Assembly: GCF_000150275.1 (NCBI RefSeq)
Contig: NW_002060943.1
Location: forward strand, 1,894,013-1,958,012
Source: Trichoplax adhaerens
Taxonomy: Eukaryota > Placozoa > Uniplacotomia > Trichoplacea > Trichoplacidae
Length of the DNA stretch: 64,000 nt
Reading direction: 5' to 3'
Positions 36,001-47,218 of the stretch are shown one piece after another. The position numbers and the translations under genes were made by a program. Numbering within the stretch: position 1 is the first letter of the stretch; each line of letters starts with the position of its first letter. The notes beneath the pieces are model-generated. The model did no database searches. It worked only from the letters and a program-made list of their open reading frames with translations, and was not told where the DNA came from.

Positions 36001-36247
36001 ATCATATAACGGTGTGCGATTATGGGTACTTTATTGCATACATGAGACGACATCATCAGTAATGCTGAGTTCCTAAGAGATATATCTTTACTATTCAATG
36101 GATTATAAATTTATATAATTTTATGCAGGTTATCGCTACTTCAACATGATCAATACAAATGTTTAGCAGTTTTCATAACTTGATATCACAATTGAAATAA
36201 GAAAATGAAATATTGTAGCATATCTGCTTATCTTAATTTAAATAGAA
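33054..36247. other. Intergenic between two minus-strand Sel1-repeat genes
   Basis: No gene is supported. An open frame at 33243-33446 begins with ATG but has no domain. From about 35470 to 35890 there are loosely repeated blocks (GAAAGATT..., ...CTAAGCAACAACCGA), listed as a finding. Confidence 0.45.
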
Positions 36248-39200
36248 TTACATAGACTGCTGGAGGGCTTTTGCAGCCTTATTTCGATATCGTAATCTTA
36301 CGAAATCGTAATCAGCTTTGGACATGTCTATCGTTTTCTGATAGAATAGCATAGCCTTACTAGAATTAGGATTTGTACCATAGCCACATTTGTACATTTT
36401 GGCTAAAATATAACAATCGCGACTAGCATTTTTACTGGATATTAACACATTATATTGAAATTGTCGATAAGCCATCCGAAAGTGCGACTTTGCTCGATCA
36501 AGATCGTAAAATTTATTATTCTGTTTATTGGAATAAATTTTACCTAATCGGTAATGAGCAACTCCGACATGTTGATCATTGATATAAATTGCCGATTGAT
36601 ATAGTTTAATCGCATCTAAAATACTTGCTGCTGGAATCTTCTTCTTCTCGATCAACTGGCCTAATAGAATACGCCCTTGGCAATCGTTTAACTGGTGTAC
36701 AATTTGAGTTGAATACCAATGCCTTGCTTTAATATATTTATTGGTACAAGTACTTTCACATTCATATATAATTCCAAGAAGATAATCTGGTAAAATAGTT
36801 GGGATAACTTGATGATGATCTTCTACCATAGCTCTTTCAAGTGTTGAGATAGCCTTATCTAAATTGATTTCAATACCAAATCGTCCGTCAATCCGCCCTA
36901 ATGCTATCACTAAAGTCGATAATGCATCACCATACTTACTACCATCAATTAGCAATTGGCGTACTTTACGATCGTCCATGGTTAATTTTTCACCTGCGAA
37001 TATTAGTTGAACTAACTGCAATTTAGCGGCAATATAATCCAATTTGGCTGCTTTCATAAGATAAGCTTGGGCATCATTCTTTTTATTTGAGCCTTTAAAA
37101 TATTTTTTGTCCAATTTTAATTTAAGATAGCCAAGATAATAATAAGCTGCTGGATCATGTAATTTTGCTGCTTTATTGAAGTGATTGATAATTTCATAAA
37201 CAGATAATGAGTTTGGTTGATCGAAAATAGCTTCTCGAATCATGAGTAATATCCCTAATTCGACCTGCAATTTTGTCAATTCATCATGACTTAATTTTCT
37301 ACTTTTACCGTGGCGATAGCTCTTTTCTCGTGTCTTAATACTGGCATCAATTAACTTACTCCAAGCTGGTTTATCTCGAACTTGTTGATCGATATAATGC
37401 AAAGAATTGATGTTACCCATATAAGCGGATTGTAATAATAAGTCCAGACGATATTCTGCACATTGCTTAGTGCTAGAATACACTTGGCAGTAATTTGTAG
37501 GATCATCACCTTCTTCTTCGCATCCAATCAACAATGCAAGCCCATGATAGGCTAATGAATGACCTAATGCAACAGCTTTATAGTAATGATTCATAGCTAT
37601 AGCAGGATCTTTCTTGACAGAGCCTAAACCATTGCGAAAGTAATAACCTAGCTGATAATGGGCATTCATATCATCAGATTCTTGCAATTTCTGACGATAT
37701 TTACGGTAGGAATAATCATATAGTTTAGTCATAAAATCACTAGAAAGGTAGCGTAATGCAATGCGGTATGATGACCACATAATCTCTTTTGGTTTACTTC
37801 TCCATAAATTTTGAATTTCATCATTCATTGATGTAATATTCTGGATAATTTCTTGCCGTTGTGTAGGTTTCATCCCTTCGTATTTTAATTTAGCTTTAAT
37901 AGCATAGTATCGATAATCTAATGATCTATTATAATATTCGCTTGCTGCATAATAACAGGCAGTTGGATTTGTTTCATTTTCTTGATTTGTATCTATTGAA
38001 TAAATATTGCCTTTTATGTAATAACTTATTGGGCATGGTGAAACAGCTTGAAGTAGTTTATTGGCCATCTGGTAGTAAAAGCTAGCTTTAGTTGTATCAA
38101 ATCCCATTTCTTGACTAATTAATCCTTTGCTACACATCCTACCCAATCGATAGCAAGCATATGCCGATGCTAGCGGTTCTAATTTTAGGCAAGCACTTTG
38201 ATAGAGTCTAACTGAATCAAGGAGTGTTGATCGAGGTACAGTTTCTTTTTCAATTAATTTAGCTAATAGGACCATAGTTATAGGGCATTTACTCGATTTT
38301 AATAAGGTAGCTGCATAATAATGAGCAGCTTGTACTTTATCAATCCCAGTACCGACACCTAGTTGGTAAAGATAGCCTAAATAGCAATTATGTCGAGTAT
38401 CTGTGGGATAAAGACAACTAGGATTGGCTGTTAATGCTCTCTCTAAATATTCCCGAGCCAATTGATGATCGTATTGCCATCCTTGGCGTGGCTCTAAGTA
38501 GGTATAAGCCAATTCTCTCAAGATATCAGAGAATCCGCCAGCTTTAGCAGCTTTTATCAATAGCCCTTGTGATATTCGATTACTATCAACGTTATCTGGA
38601 CGTTGTAAATTTAAAGCTAAATGCAGACTAAACCAGCCTAGTGGGTGATCTTTGATAGCTGATTGTATGAAACAACTCATAGGGTAAAGATTTGCTTCCT
38701 TTGTGTTAATAGAACTGGAATCGGTTAAAAATTGTGGCGATAACATTTTCCTGAAGGCATAATTAAAATAGCCCTGGCCATCACCTAATTTAGCTGCTTT
38801 TTGAAAGCAGTCGTAAGCATAACGTGTTGTTTTGTCAACAGAGGTAATTTTATCAGTGGTCAAGTTATCCTCATCGATGTTTTCTTCATCAGAATTATCA
38901 TCGTCAGTTTGACTAGCATGAATGAAACATTCAATAACACCAAGGTAATTATATAATTCTGCTATAGTCGATGTGTCAGTAGTTTCATCAATAGCAGTTT
39001 CGATATCATCCTTAATTTCTAGCAGTTTATTTCTCCAAAACGGATGACTGTTATATTTACTTCTCAACATTTTTCCAGCATAATAATGTTGACCGTTAAC
39101 AACTGCATCCATTAATAATCTCACTTTAATGTCAATGAGTTGTTTTTCATCTATTTTTTGTATTGATGACGATTCTTGGTGATCTATATTTGAATCGCAA

Positions 39201-39574
39201 TCATACAAAGTTGACATGTCGTGACAAGCTAAATGATGGTGTCGCTTAATGGCTTCTTCGTAATACCGTAGCGCCTCAACACTGTCTTTCTTATCTATTC
39301 CAAGCCCATGTTGATGGTAATATCCAATTTGGTAATAAGCATGGCAATGATCATTGTCTTTGATTTGTTGCATATAAGTCTGATAAGCTGTTCTATACAA
39401 TTTATTCATTAATTCTTCATTACGATGTATTTTTAAAATCCTACTGACATCGTTATTTAATTGTTTAGATTGACAATTCCATATTGAAAATAATTCAGTT
39501 CTTAGCCAATTCATGATAGAATTAACTTGTAATTCATCTTGTGGATGAAATAATGTAGTAATACTTGTGTTCAT
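36248..39574 (-). CDS. Sel1/TPR-like repeat protein, double module (1108 aa)
   Basis: An intronless gene, ATG at 39572-39574. Module 1 is about residues 1-570 and module 2 about 580-1108. Both modules start with a related segment (IMNWLRTELFSIWN; ITSMNDEIQNLWRSKPKEIM), then a Sel1 repeat (YYQIGYYHQHGLGIDKKDS; HYQLGYYFRNGLGSVKKDP). The cluster block is at DNA 38126-38329 (AAHYYA, LLAKLIEK, CYRLGRM) and 36526-36727 (ARHWYS, LGQLIEKKKI, HYRLGKIYSN). An acidic stretch with DNSDEENIDEDN interrupts module 1 near residue 230. Module 2 has IGCEEEGDDP and VELGILLMIRE, like its long sisters. No secretion signal is seen. It is presumably a cytosolic protein-binding solenoid; partner and process are unknown. 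Confidence 0.92.
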   Translation of the reverse strand: MNTSITTLFHPQDELQVNSIMNWLRTELFSIWNCQSKQLNNDVSRILKIHRNEELMNKLYRTAYQTYMQQIKDNDHCHAYYQIGYYHQHGLGIDKKDSVEALRYYEEAIKRHHHLACHDMSTLYDCDSNIDHQESSSIQKIDEKQLIDIKVRLLMDAVVNGQHYYAGKMLRSKYNSHPFWRNKLLEIKDDIETAIDETTDTSTIAELYNYLGVIECFIHASQTDDDNSDEENIDEDNLTTDKITSVDKTTRYAYDCFQKAAKLGDGQGYFNYAFRKMLSPQFLTDSSSINTKEANLYPMSCFIQSAIKDHPLGWFSLHLALNLQRPDNVDSNRISQGLLIKAAKAGGFSDILRELAYTYLEPRQGWQYDHQLAREYLERALTANPSCLYPTDTRHNCYLGYLYQLGVGTGIDKVQAAHYYAATLLKSSKCPITMVLLAKLIEKETVPRSTLLDSVRLYQSACLKLEPLASAYACYRLGRMCSKGLISQEMGFDTTKASFYYQMANKLLQAVSPCPISYYIKGNIYSIDTNQENETNPTACYYAASEYYNRSLDYRYYAIKAKLKYEGMKPTQRQEIIQNITSMNDEIQNLWRSKPKEIMWSSYRIALRYLSSDFMTKLYDYSYRKYRQKLQESDDMNAHYQLGYYFRNGLGSVKKDPAIAMNHYYKAVALGHSLAYHGLALLIGCEEEGDDPTNYCQVYSSTKQCAEYRLDLLLQSAYMGNINSLHYIDQQVRDKPAWSKLIDASIKTREKSYRHGKSRKLSHDELTKLQVELGILLMIREAIFDQPNSLSVYEIINHFNKAAKLHDPAAYYYLGYLKLKLDKKYFKGSNKKNDAQAYLMKAAKLDYIAAKLQLVQLIFAGEKLTMDDRKVRQLLIDGSKYGDALSTLVIALGRIDGRFGIEINLDKAISTLERAMVEDHHQVIPTILPDYLLGIIYECESTCTNKYIKARHWYSTQIVHQLNDCQGRILLGQLIEKKKIPAASILDAIKLYQSAIYINDQHVGVAHYRLGKIYSNKQNNKFYDLDRAKSHFRMAYRQFQYNVLISSKNASRDCYILAKMYKCGYGTNPNSSKAMLFYQKTIDMSKADYDFVRLRYRNKAAKALQQSM

Positions 39575-40658
39575 GACGATCCAAATGCTACAAGTTCAAT
39601 TTTTTCACTCAAAGGTATCCAATCAATCGATTATTTGTGGCAATGATAAAATGGTAGAAGAAATTTTTTCCTGAATCTCAATTTTCTTCTTCACTATCGA
39701 TATTGACGGTAATATAGGAAAATTGAAGCTTGTAAATGTAAATGTTCGACCATAATAATAGCAAAAGACGCTAGATGTCAATCATCATGCTCTAAAACTA
39801 CTGTACATAGAGAGCGAATCGTTGAAAAGCGGAATTGTAGCAATGATGGAAATAATACTGGCAAATAAGTAAGGAAAAAATTTCGGATAAACCTTCCAGA
39901 AAAGAATATTCTTTCTCTCTCTCTCTACTTCTATCCAAGACAAGAAATGGCCGATAGTTATTAATAATTTACTTCATCGTACGTTGAAACTTACTGTAAA
40001 AAACTAGAGAAGAGGTTATGCTTATCTCCACCTTAATACTGTCATTTGTGCCCAAACTATAGCTTGTAAGGGATGTTCTTATCGATGATGGATGGCGAGA
40101 CTTGTTTTAGTCAGCTATTCTTGGCTTTTGCTGAATCAATAACAACATTTCAATCATAATATTCAATTGTTGTGAATAAAAAGCAATTTATTCATTATCT
40201 TTATACCCAATCAAAGTGAAATAATGACTAACAACAATTTAAACATGTGCAATTTCAATCTATACATCAGTCATTCACGACTTAATTAACTAGATAAGAA
40301 AACTGTTATGACATCATCAAAACTGATAACATTCATGGGCAATGTAGTTGTATTGTTTAATTTGTTTGACGTTATTGTAGTAGAATATCATTAAAATGAT
40401 TTAATAGACTCCCATGGTGACCATTGACTAGACTAACAAGCTACGATTAGAAGAGAAATCAACGTCAGCCTATTTTTCCTCTATTGACACTCATAATATA
40501 ACAACTTAACCTTTTAAATAACATGACTTGCCTCATAACATCTATTCAACTAATTTTAGATTACATCTTCAATAACAACTTATTCAGTCATTTTTGGCAT
40601 ATTTCTAACATTATCGGCAAAACTGTTTTTAATCCTTATGAAAATTGATCGATAAAGA

Positions 40659-40683
40659 CCTAATCCTAACCCTAACCCTAAAC
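40659..40683. repeat. Interstitial telomere-type repeat
   Basis: CCTAATCCTAACCCTAACCC followed by TAAA is about three and a half units of CCCTAA, complement of the animal telomere repeat TTAGGG, with one variant unit. It could be a relic of break repair or of an old chromosome end. A short tract like this can also arise by chance. Confidence 0.6.
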
Positions 40684-43600
40684 GGATTAAATGAATAGAT
40701 GATCTCAGCTCATATTAAAATAAGGACCACGATCTGCTTGATTTATGTTTTGATACGCTAAATAAGCCAGGTGGTAGATGTTCAGGTATTAAAAGCACAC
40801 TGTAAGACTTAGATATAAACATCCATACCACTGTCAAGCAGTTTACTTGAGCGTAATCACAAATTCATTCAATATGGATCACAAAGATCTAAAGTGCTCG
40901 AAGCGAAATAGAAGTAAATATTTTGAGTTCTGATATTAATACACAGTGATTGTATCATTTTATTTCTGTGTTCAATAGGAATCAAGTCTATTATTTCACA
41001 ATATAGTTATCATCCAAGTTACAATTTAGAATTTCTATTTTATTATTCATAGAGATCTTGACAGTAATGTAATTTTCTATTGATATTGGAAGGAAGTGAA
41101 CACATTATGAGAGGGGTGTTATTCTTAGCAATCCACAACGTTGACTATTTTAAACTAATGTGGCCTCTAGTTCTTGTAATTCACGTATACGCCAAAATTT
41201 AGATAATAATTAAGACAGCTATCGGACGATATTGTAATTAGCAGTATAGATGAGTATGTTCCATTAATCACCTATTTTAATAATGCGATTATTTGAAATT
41301 CAATGTAGTCATTTTGATGTAAATTTACCAGTGGTAAGAGATCGATTTTGCTTACTTCTATGGATCTTCCCGAAATAACACACCTGCTGTTTTGTTTGAC
41401 AAGATTGAATACTTTAAAATCATCTGTAATATAATTATAAAACTGCAGATTATTTTAAGCTCTAAATTCTGAAGCTGCTGGTATAGAGAAAAATACTTGT
41501 TCTCTACAGTTCACATTGGGCATAAGGTTTAGTAGCTTACATTAACTATCCCTAGATACTATTCTGACTTGAATTGATATCGATTACTATAGGCACAAAT
41601 TTATATATATTCGTATCTACAGCCGGTAGTCACAGTCTACTAACTATACTTCAATGATTCAATAAGTCGAAATACAGAAGTTAACTTCGCCTTTCCATAA
41701 CCTTAACCAGCCGATATAAAGTAGAAGCGATGTAATTGCAAATATAAGTACGTCCTTCACTACGATATAATCCCAAGCATAAAATTGATTTTTGATGAGC
41801 TTTTTCAGTTATTCCGTCAATCCAATACATTGTGGTATAAAATTTAATTATAATATCGATAACAATAGTATATCTTTTTTTAGTATTACGTAGACTAAGA
41901 CATACAGCCTGTATCATGAAGGTTTTTTACCTCTATAGTCTATAGATTTAGCCTACTGCTTGTGCTGACATTTTGAAAGTCATTAGTAGAGTATTGAGTA
42001 CCTGTGATACAGAATACACCAAAAGATTAACTGTATGAGTAGTGTAAGTACAGCTATGTTAGAATCACAGAGAAGGACCTCTATAGTTGAGATTTCAAGT
42101 CTTAGAAAGGCATACTGTAAAGTAGATTTAGCATCTTGACCGTAAAAAGACGAAGACGAAATAATAGTCATAACAGCCTCCAGAAACAGAATAAAACTGC
42201 GAAGATATGTACTAAAATGTACTATAATTTAATTTTAAATGGAGATCTTGGTAATTCATTGCTATAAATAGCGTTATTACCTATCATTAGCTTTATATGT
42301 TAATTAGAACTCGGAATAATTTTAATCGTCATTATTAGCAACAAGAGAATCTCTACCAATACTATATTACAAAAGAGTAATAAATTAATTAATTGATTGA
42401 TTATTAACTAATCAAAAAGCCTACTGGTTAAAAATAGCGAACTTAAAATCAACTTAGAGGTCATGCTGGCTTTTCTTGAATATAAAAATTAGTTACAGCC
42501 TACTTATTTATATGAGTTCTATCCAAGTTGGCGATATAGGTGTCGATAAAAGGATGTGTCATTTTTTTGAACAGAATGAGCCAAATTTAAAGAAACTGCA
42601 CAAATCGATACTTCCTTACTACAGATCAGTAATCAGTACGACAAAATAATAGCCACGCGTAATTTACTAAACCAGTTGTATGCATGTACAGTGGCAGTTT
42701 CATGAACTTACTGAAATGCTTCATGACCTATTACGCATAAATTGACATATTATTCTGTTAAATAAGAGAGCCATTATATTTAGGTGGGCTCTATGTTTTT
42801 ATTTGCATAGGACTATAATTTGAAAAGTGGCATGAGCATTGAGCATAAAGATATTTACTTACAATAAATCAAATAGTAGCTCGAGCAGCTTTCTATACGT
42901 TAAAATACCAATATAAATATAAAGATAAAAATTCTGTTATTCGGTTCTTTCTATGTGTACTTAGATATATCCTTATGACCTAGATGTATCGCATCGTAGC
43001 CTATTATAGTTAGCTCATCTATAATCTATTCAGAAAGGTCTTAGGCTTTTTACCTTAGCTGTAAGAAAGCACATGAAACAGTTCTACGAGCCATGTAAGC
43101 ATTATTAGGATAGATTATCGATGCTGGCGAACTACTGTGAATAAGAGCTTGTACTCGATACATGAAAATGAATCGTACATTAATAAAATAAGGCGTAGCT
43201 ACTTTGTCCAGCTATCTTGAGTGCATTTTAATATCTCAATAAGCTGCATGTAGTAGTAGTAGTTAGATAGTGCTTTGCAACTTGTAATCTACTGTAATTA
43301 GGTTATAGACACTACGCATACAGATACATCTTTCTTTCCTATATTTCACGAGATGTTTAGACGCTCTAATGATAAAGATACCAGATATAGAGACAAAACT
43401 GCTTGGTTAGAAGAATTCAGAACCAATCTAGTCATTTACTACTGACTAATATAACAGAAGGAATTAGGAAGGCAATCCGGCACTTTACTAGTATCTATGG
43501 TCTACAATAGAGGTAACTCTTTGCGTCTAGTTACGCATTCTTAGCATACAGTATTAATATGGACGCATAAAGGCAAAACACCATGTCTTGCCTAATTTTC

Positions 43601-43849
43601 TTAATGGTTCTGAAATTATAAGTGTGACATTTAAAAAGACTATCGGCATAAGATTCCAATATGAATAGATTAAATAGCAAGTTTAGGCTTCGAAAGTATA
43701 AATAGCACATCAGAGGGATTATTTCAAGTAACTGTAACTGTCCCCTAGAGTTCTCTACTGAAACTAGACAGCATTCTTCTTTGATGCTTTAGCTGAGTCG
43801 TTGCCTTCATCAATGAAAGCTAGAGTAAAACGATAAATATTTCATGACT

Positions 43850-45215
43850 TATATTACATCGCTCCTTCATAGAAATATCAATTAATGTTATTTTATTTCT
43901 GAGAAGCTAGCACAGAACTACAAGCAATTCACGCCGTATAATGTTTTAATTCGAAATAACTTTCGAAGTGTTTTGATAAAAAACCCGAAACATTAGGCAT
44001 CATATCAAATTAAATAGTAGCTACCATTAGATTTCTTAGTTGAAGCTGTACAGAGTATACTCTATATTTATAGTCTTAAATGAATCCAGTTAAAAATCAT
44101 TCGAAAATATAATTAATTAATTAATTGCTATATCTGAGATATCTTATCAAGCTATGGTAAAATTTGTTTCCGATTCCTTCACCGAAGCTGCACTCTGTCT
44201 TTTCTACCGTCGACTGGGGAAAGTTAGCCAAAACTATAAGCATTTCATGACCTTAGATTGACTAAATAGGTAATTGATTCCAAAATTTTGATATTTAATA
44301 TGTCTAAGGTATCATATCAAGTTCTAATACTGTCATATTTGTTATCAGTTTTCCTTCATACCGAAATTGTACTCTATCTTTCATAGCCATAATCCGAGGG
44401 AGCTAGTGCAGAATTATGCGTATAAGTACTTCATAGTCTAGAATGGACTCAACCGGAAATAATTTCAAATATCGATATCGAATATATTTATATGTTTTAT
44501 AACATGTCAAGCTACCGTAATATTTATTATTGGATCTCCTTTACAAAAAGTATACTCTTTTATCTCTTATAGCCGTGACCTGAGGAAGTATCCCATACCC
44601 TAGAATAGACTAGATAGAGAATAGTTCCATAGTTTCGATAATTAGCCCATCAAATTCACAAAAACTGCATTCTATCTTTTAAAGTCTCGATTTAAGCAAG
44701 CTAACACAAAACTACAAGCACGATAGGCCCTGAAATAGGCTAAATACTATCGAAAGTAATTTCAAAATATCGATAATAAATACTACAGTAACGATAAATA
44801 TAAAATATGATATAACATTAAGTAAATATGTTCATCTATTTTATGATCAAAATATCTAAAAAGAATATACTGTAACACGTTGTTACATCGAATCAGGTAT
44901 CATATCAAGTTATAACTATGTTTGTTATTGGACTCTCTTTATTGAAATTACCATACTCGTATACACGTGTTCCGTCTTTATAGTCTTAAAGCAGAGAAGC
45001 TAGTGTAGAGTTAACTGTCTACAACTATTCTATGGTCTAGAATTACCACAATAGTACAGTAATTCTAAATTATCAATCATACGCTCATCGCAGGAGTTAT
45101 GTCAAGTTAGAGTAATATCTGGTAAGTTCAATGACCTTGGTTGAAATTCTACTCTATCTAATAGAGCTTGCATTAGCGGAAATTAGCAGAGAAACAACAA
45201 GCATTTCATGACCGC
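43850..45215. repeat. Degenerate tandem array, about 180-bp unit (satellite-like)
   Basis: A marker resembling GAAATTGTACTCTATCTTT recurs near 44061, 44191, 44371, 44554, 44669, 44971 and 45151, with several intervals close to 180 bp. Each unit also carries ATCATATCAAGTT, AAGCTAGCACAGAACTAC, TTCATGACCTAGAAT and TTTCAAAATATCGAT. Copies are heavily diverged and some are partial, which suggests an old satellite. Confidence 0.75.
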
Positions 45216-47218
45216 CATTTCCATAGCTCTTCTATTATTGTATTCAAGCATCATTTTAACAGCGATAAACAATATTCCAATATCAATTAAATATAAATGA
45301 GAGGATCTGTAAATCTCCTGATATCAGATTAACAGCCTATTTCTTGGCTACGTTATTAAATCCTATTAGCTCATTATTCTAATCAATTGTACTACAATCA
45401 TTATTCCAATTGCTATTCTAATCCAATTAACAATACGTTGCATTGATCCAAAGTTAGTTTCCTTATTTCCTATTGGAACATGGTGTCAAAGAAAATTCTA
45501 TTATCCAAATAAAGTTCAATTATGACTCAATTTAAAATGCCAACGGAGTAAGACTAGAAGTCAAGGCCAATTTGCTGTAAATGATCACGCCAGTAGAAGG
45601 ATGGTTAGATATCCTTTATACGGATAAATATAATAATCGATTGGCCATTTTTAGTATACGTCACATGCTGCGCCAAGCACTTATTATATCAACACAAACC
45701 AGTCAATTAATTTTGTACAACAGACACCAGCCTAAATTAGGAATTATTAAGAAATTACTCTACTGTTGAGCCGTAAAATCTGACGATAGCAATGGTTAGT
45801 CTTGATCGATCACTGTGGTCAAGCGATAATTGATGTTTTTAGGTTATTTTTTTGTCTCCATGTTGAACTCGTATTGAGATCGATGATTTGTCTTCACGTC
45901 GATGCGATTGCTAAATTATTTCTACCTTGATTGTTAGAATCGTTGTTGAACATTTTTCAACTTCCATCACCACGATTATATAGCTATTTTCCGATCGTTT
46001 TTTTCGACTAAACCAAGTCTACATTCACGGTGAGAACTAAACTATTGATATATAATATAAAGTACTATCAAACTACCAATGGTTATCCAGAACTAGATCA
46101 AGCTGTTTTATTCTTTTACAATTTACTCTTACATCATTTCAATACAGTGATAATCTATTAGTAAGAAATAAGTTAAATATATTGAATATTTCACTTCCGT
46201 CTTGCTTCTAATTGGGTAATTTGTACTAAACAATGTCGACGTTAGAAGATTACTTGACTAAGTGTTAATATTCATTGCCAATGGATATTCAATAGTAATG
46301 GAATAGTTCTTTTTTATTCTGAACTACGCGTCTATATCGCTTGGCGACGTTGACTCTGTTGTTGACAAAGTCATAGAGAGAAGTCCATGCCATGTTATTT
46401 TACATAACTAGCTCACTATTTTATATAAATTTTATACACGTTCTTCGAGTTGCAATAAGATTGACATTGTATTGCACCATTCGCCTGTGATAACTGGAAT
46501 ACTGTAGGATAGACGAGAAGGACAGCTTGGTATATCTCTCATTGTTGGCTAGCGCGATTGCATACACGTGTTAACCGGCAACTATGTAGTCCACTATTTG
46601 CAGATATAATTGCTACACTATTGCATCGTATCAAATACTTTGAAGAAACACGATGCAATTCAGAATTCTATCTTAATATTGAGTGATAACTTGACTTGCT
46701 ATATGCGAAAACAGTCGTAGTAGATTAGAGTAGGTGCTATTAAAATTGTCAGCGAACATTAATATTGCACGAGCTAGCTATTATCCTTGGAATAAGTCAT
46801 TTTTATCCTGTTAATATATCAATCATAATAAAATAACAGTATGATCGTTACGAATGGCTTCGTTATTATTGATCATTTCTGCAAACTTCTCTTCAATCAT
46901 TAATTAATTCTTGACCTATGATAAGATAATGAAAATAATTACTCTAGTTTTTTCTTTTGTTCATATTAATGTCTAATCTTCTACTCCCTTCTTTTGTTCC
47001 TTTGACTCTAATATTCAATTTAATTTCTACATCTATAGCCTTGTAGACGCAATTGGTAATACAACCTATAGAGAAACCAAGTAAAAAAAGTAACCTTACA
47101 ATAAATTCAATAAGAAACGATTATACTTTTAAGATTAAATTACATCGAATTGAATATTCATTGGTTGTATCATTTGAACTTGATTAGAAAGCATCATTAA
47201 GTAGTTCATCGAGCAAAG

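Larger units (their letters stand above)
39575..47218. other. Long intergenic region between divergent Sel1-repeat genes
   Basis: About 7.6 kb with no supported gene. Open frames at 41681-41917, 41983-42171 and 45581-45769 have no domain or family look. It contains a TC microsatellite near 39910-39926, a telomere-type tract (40659-40683) and a degenerate 180-bp tandem array (43850-45215). Confidence 0.45.

Noticed and set aside
45581-45769. 62-codon frame in the long gap
   Set aside because: Short, isolated, no domain, no splice context.
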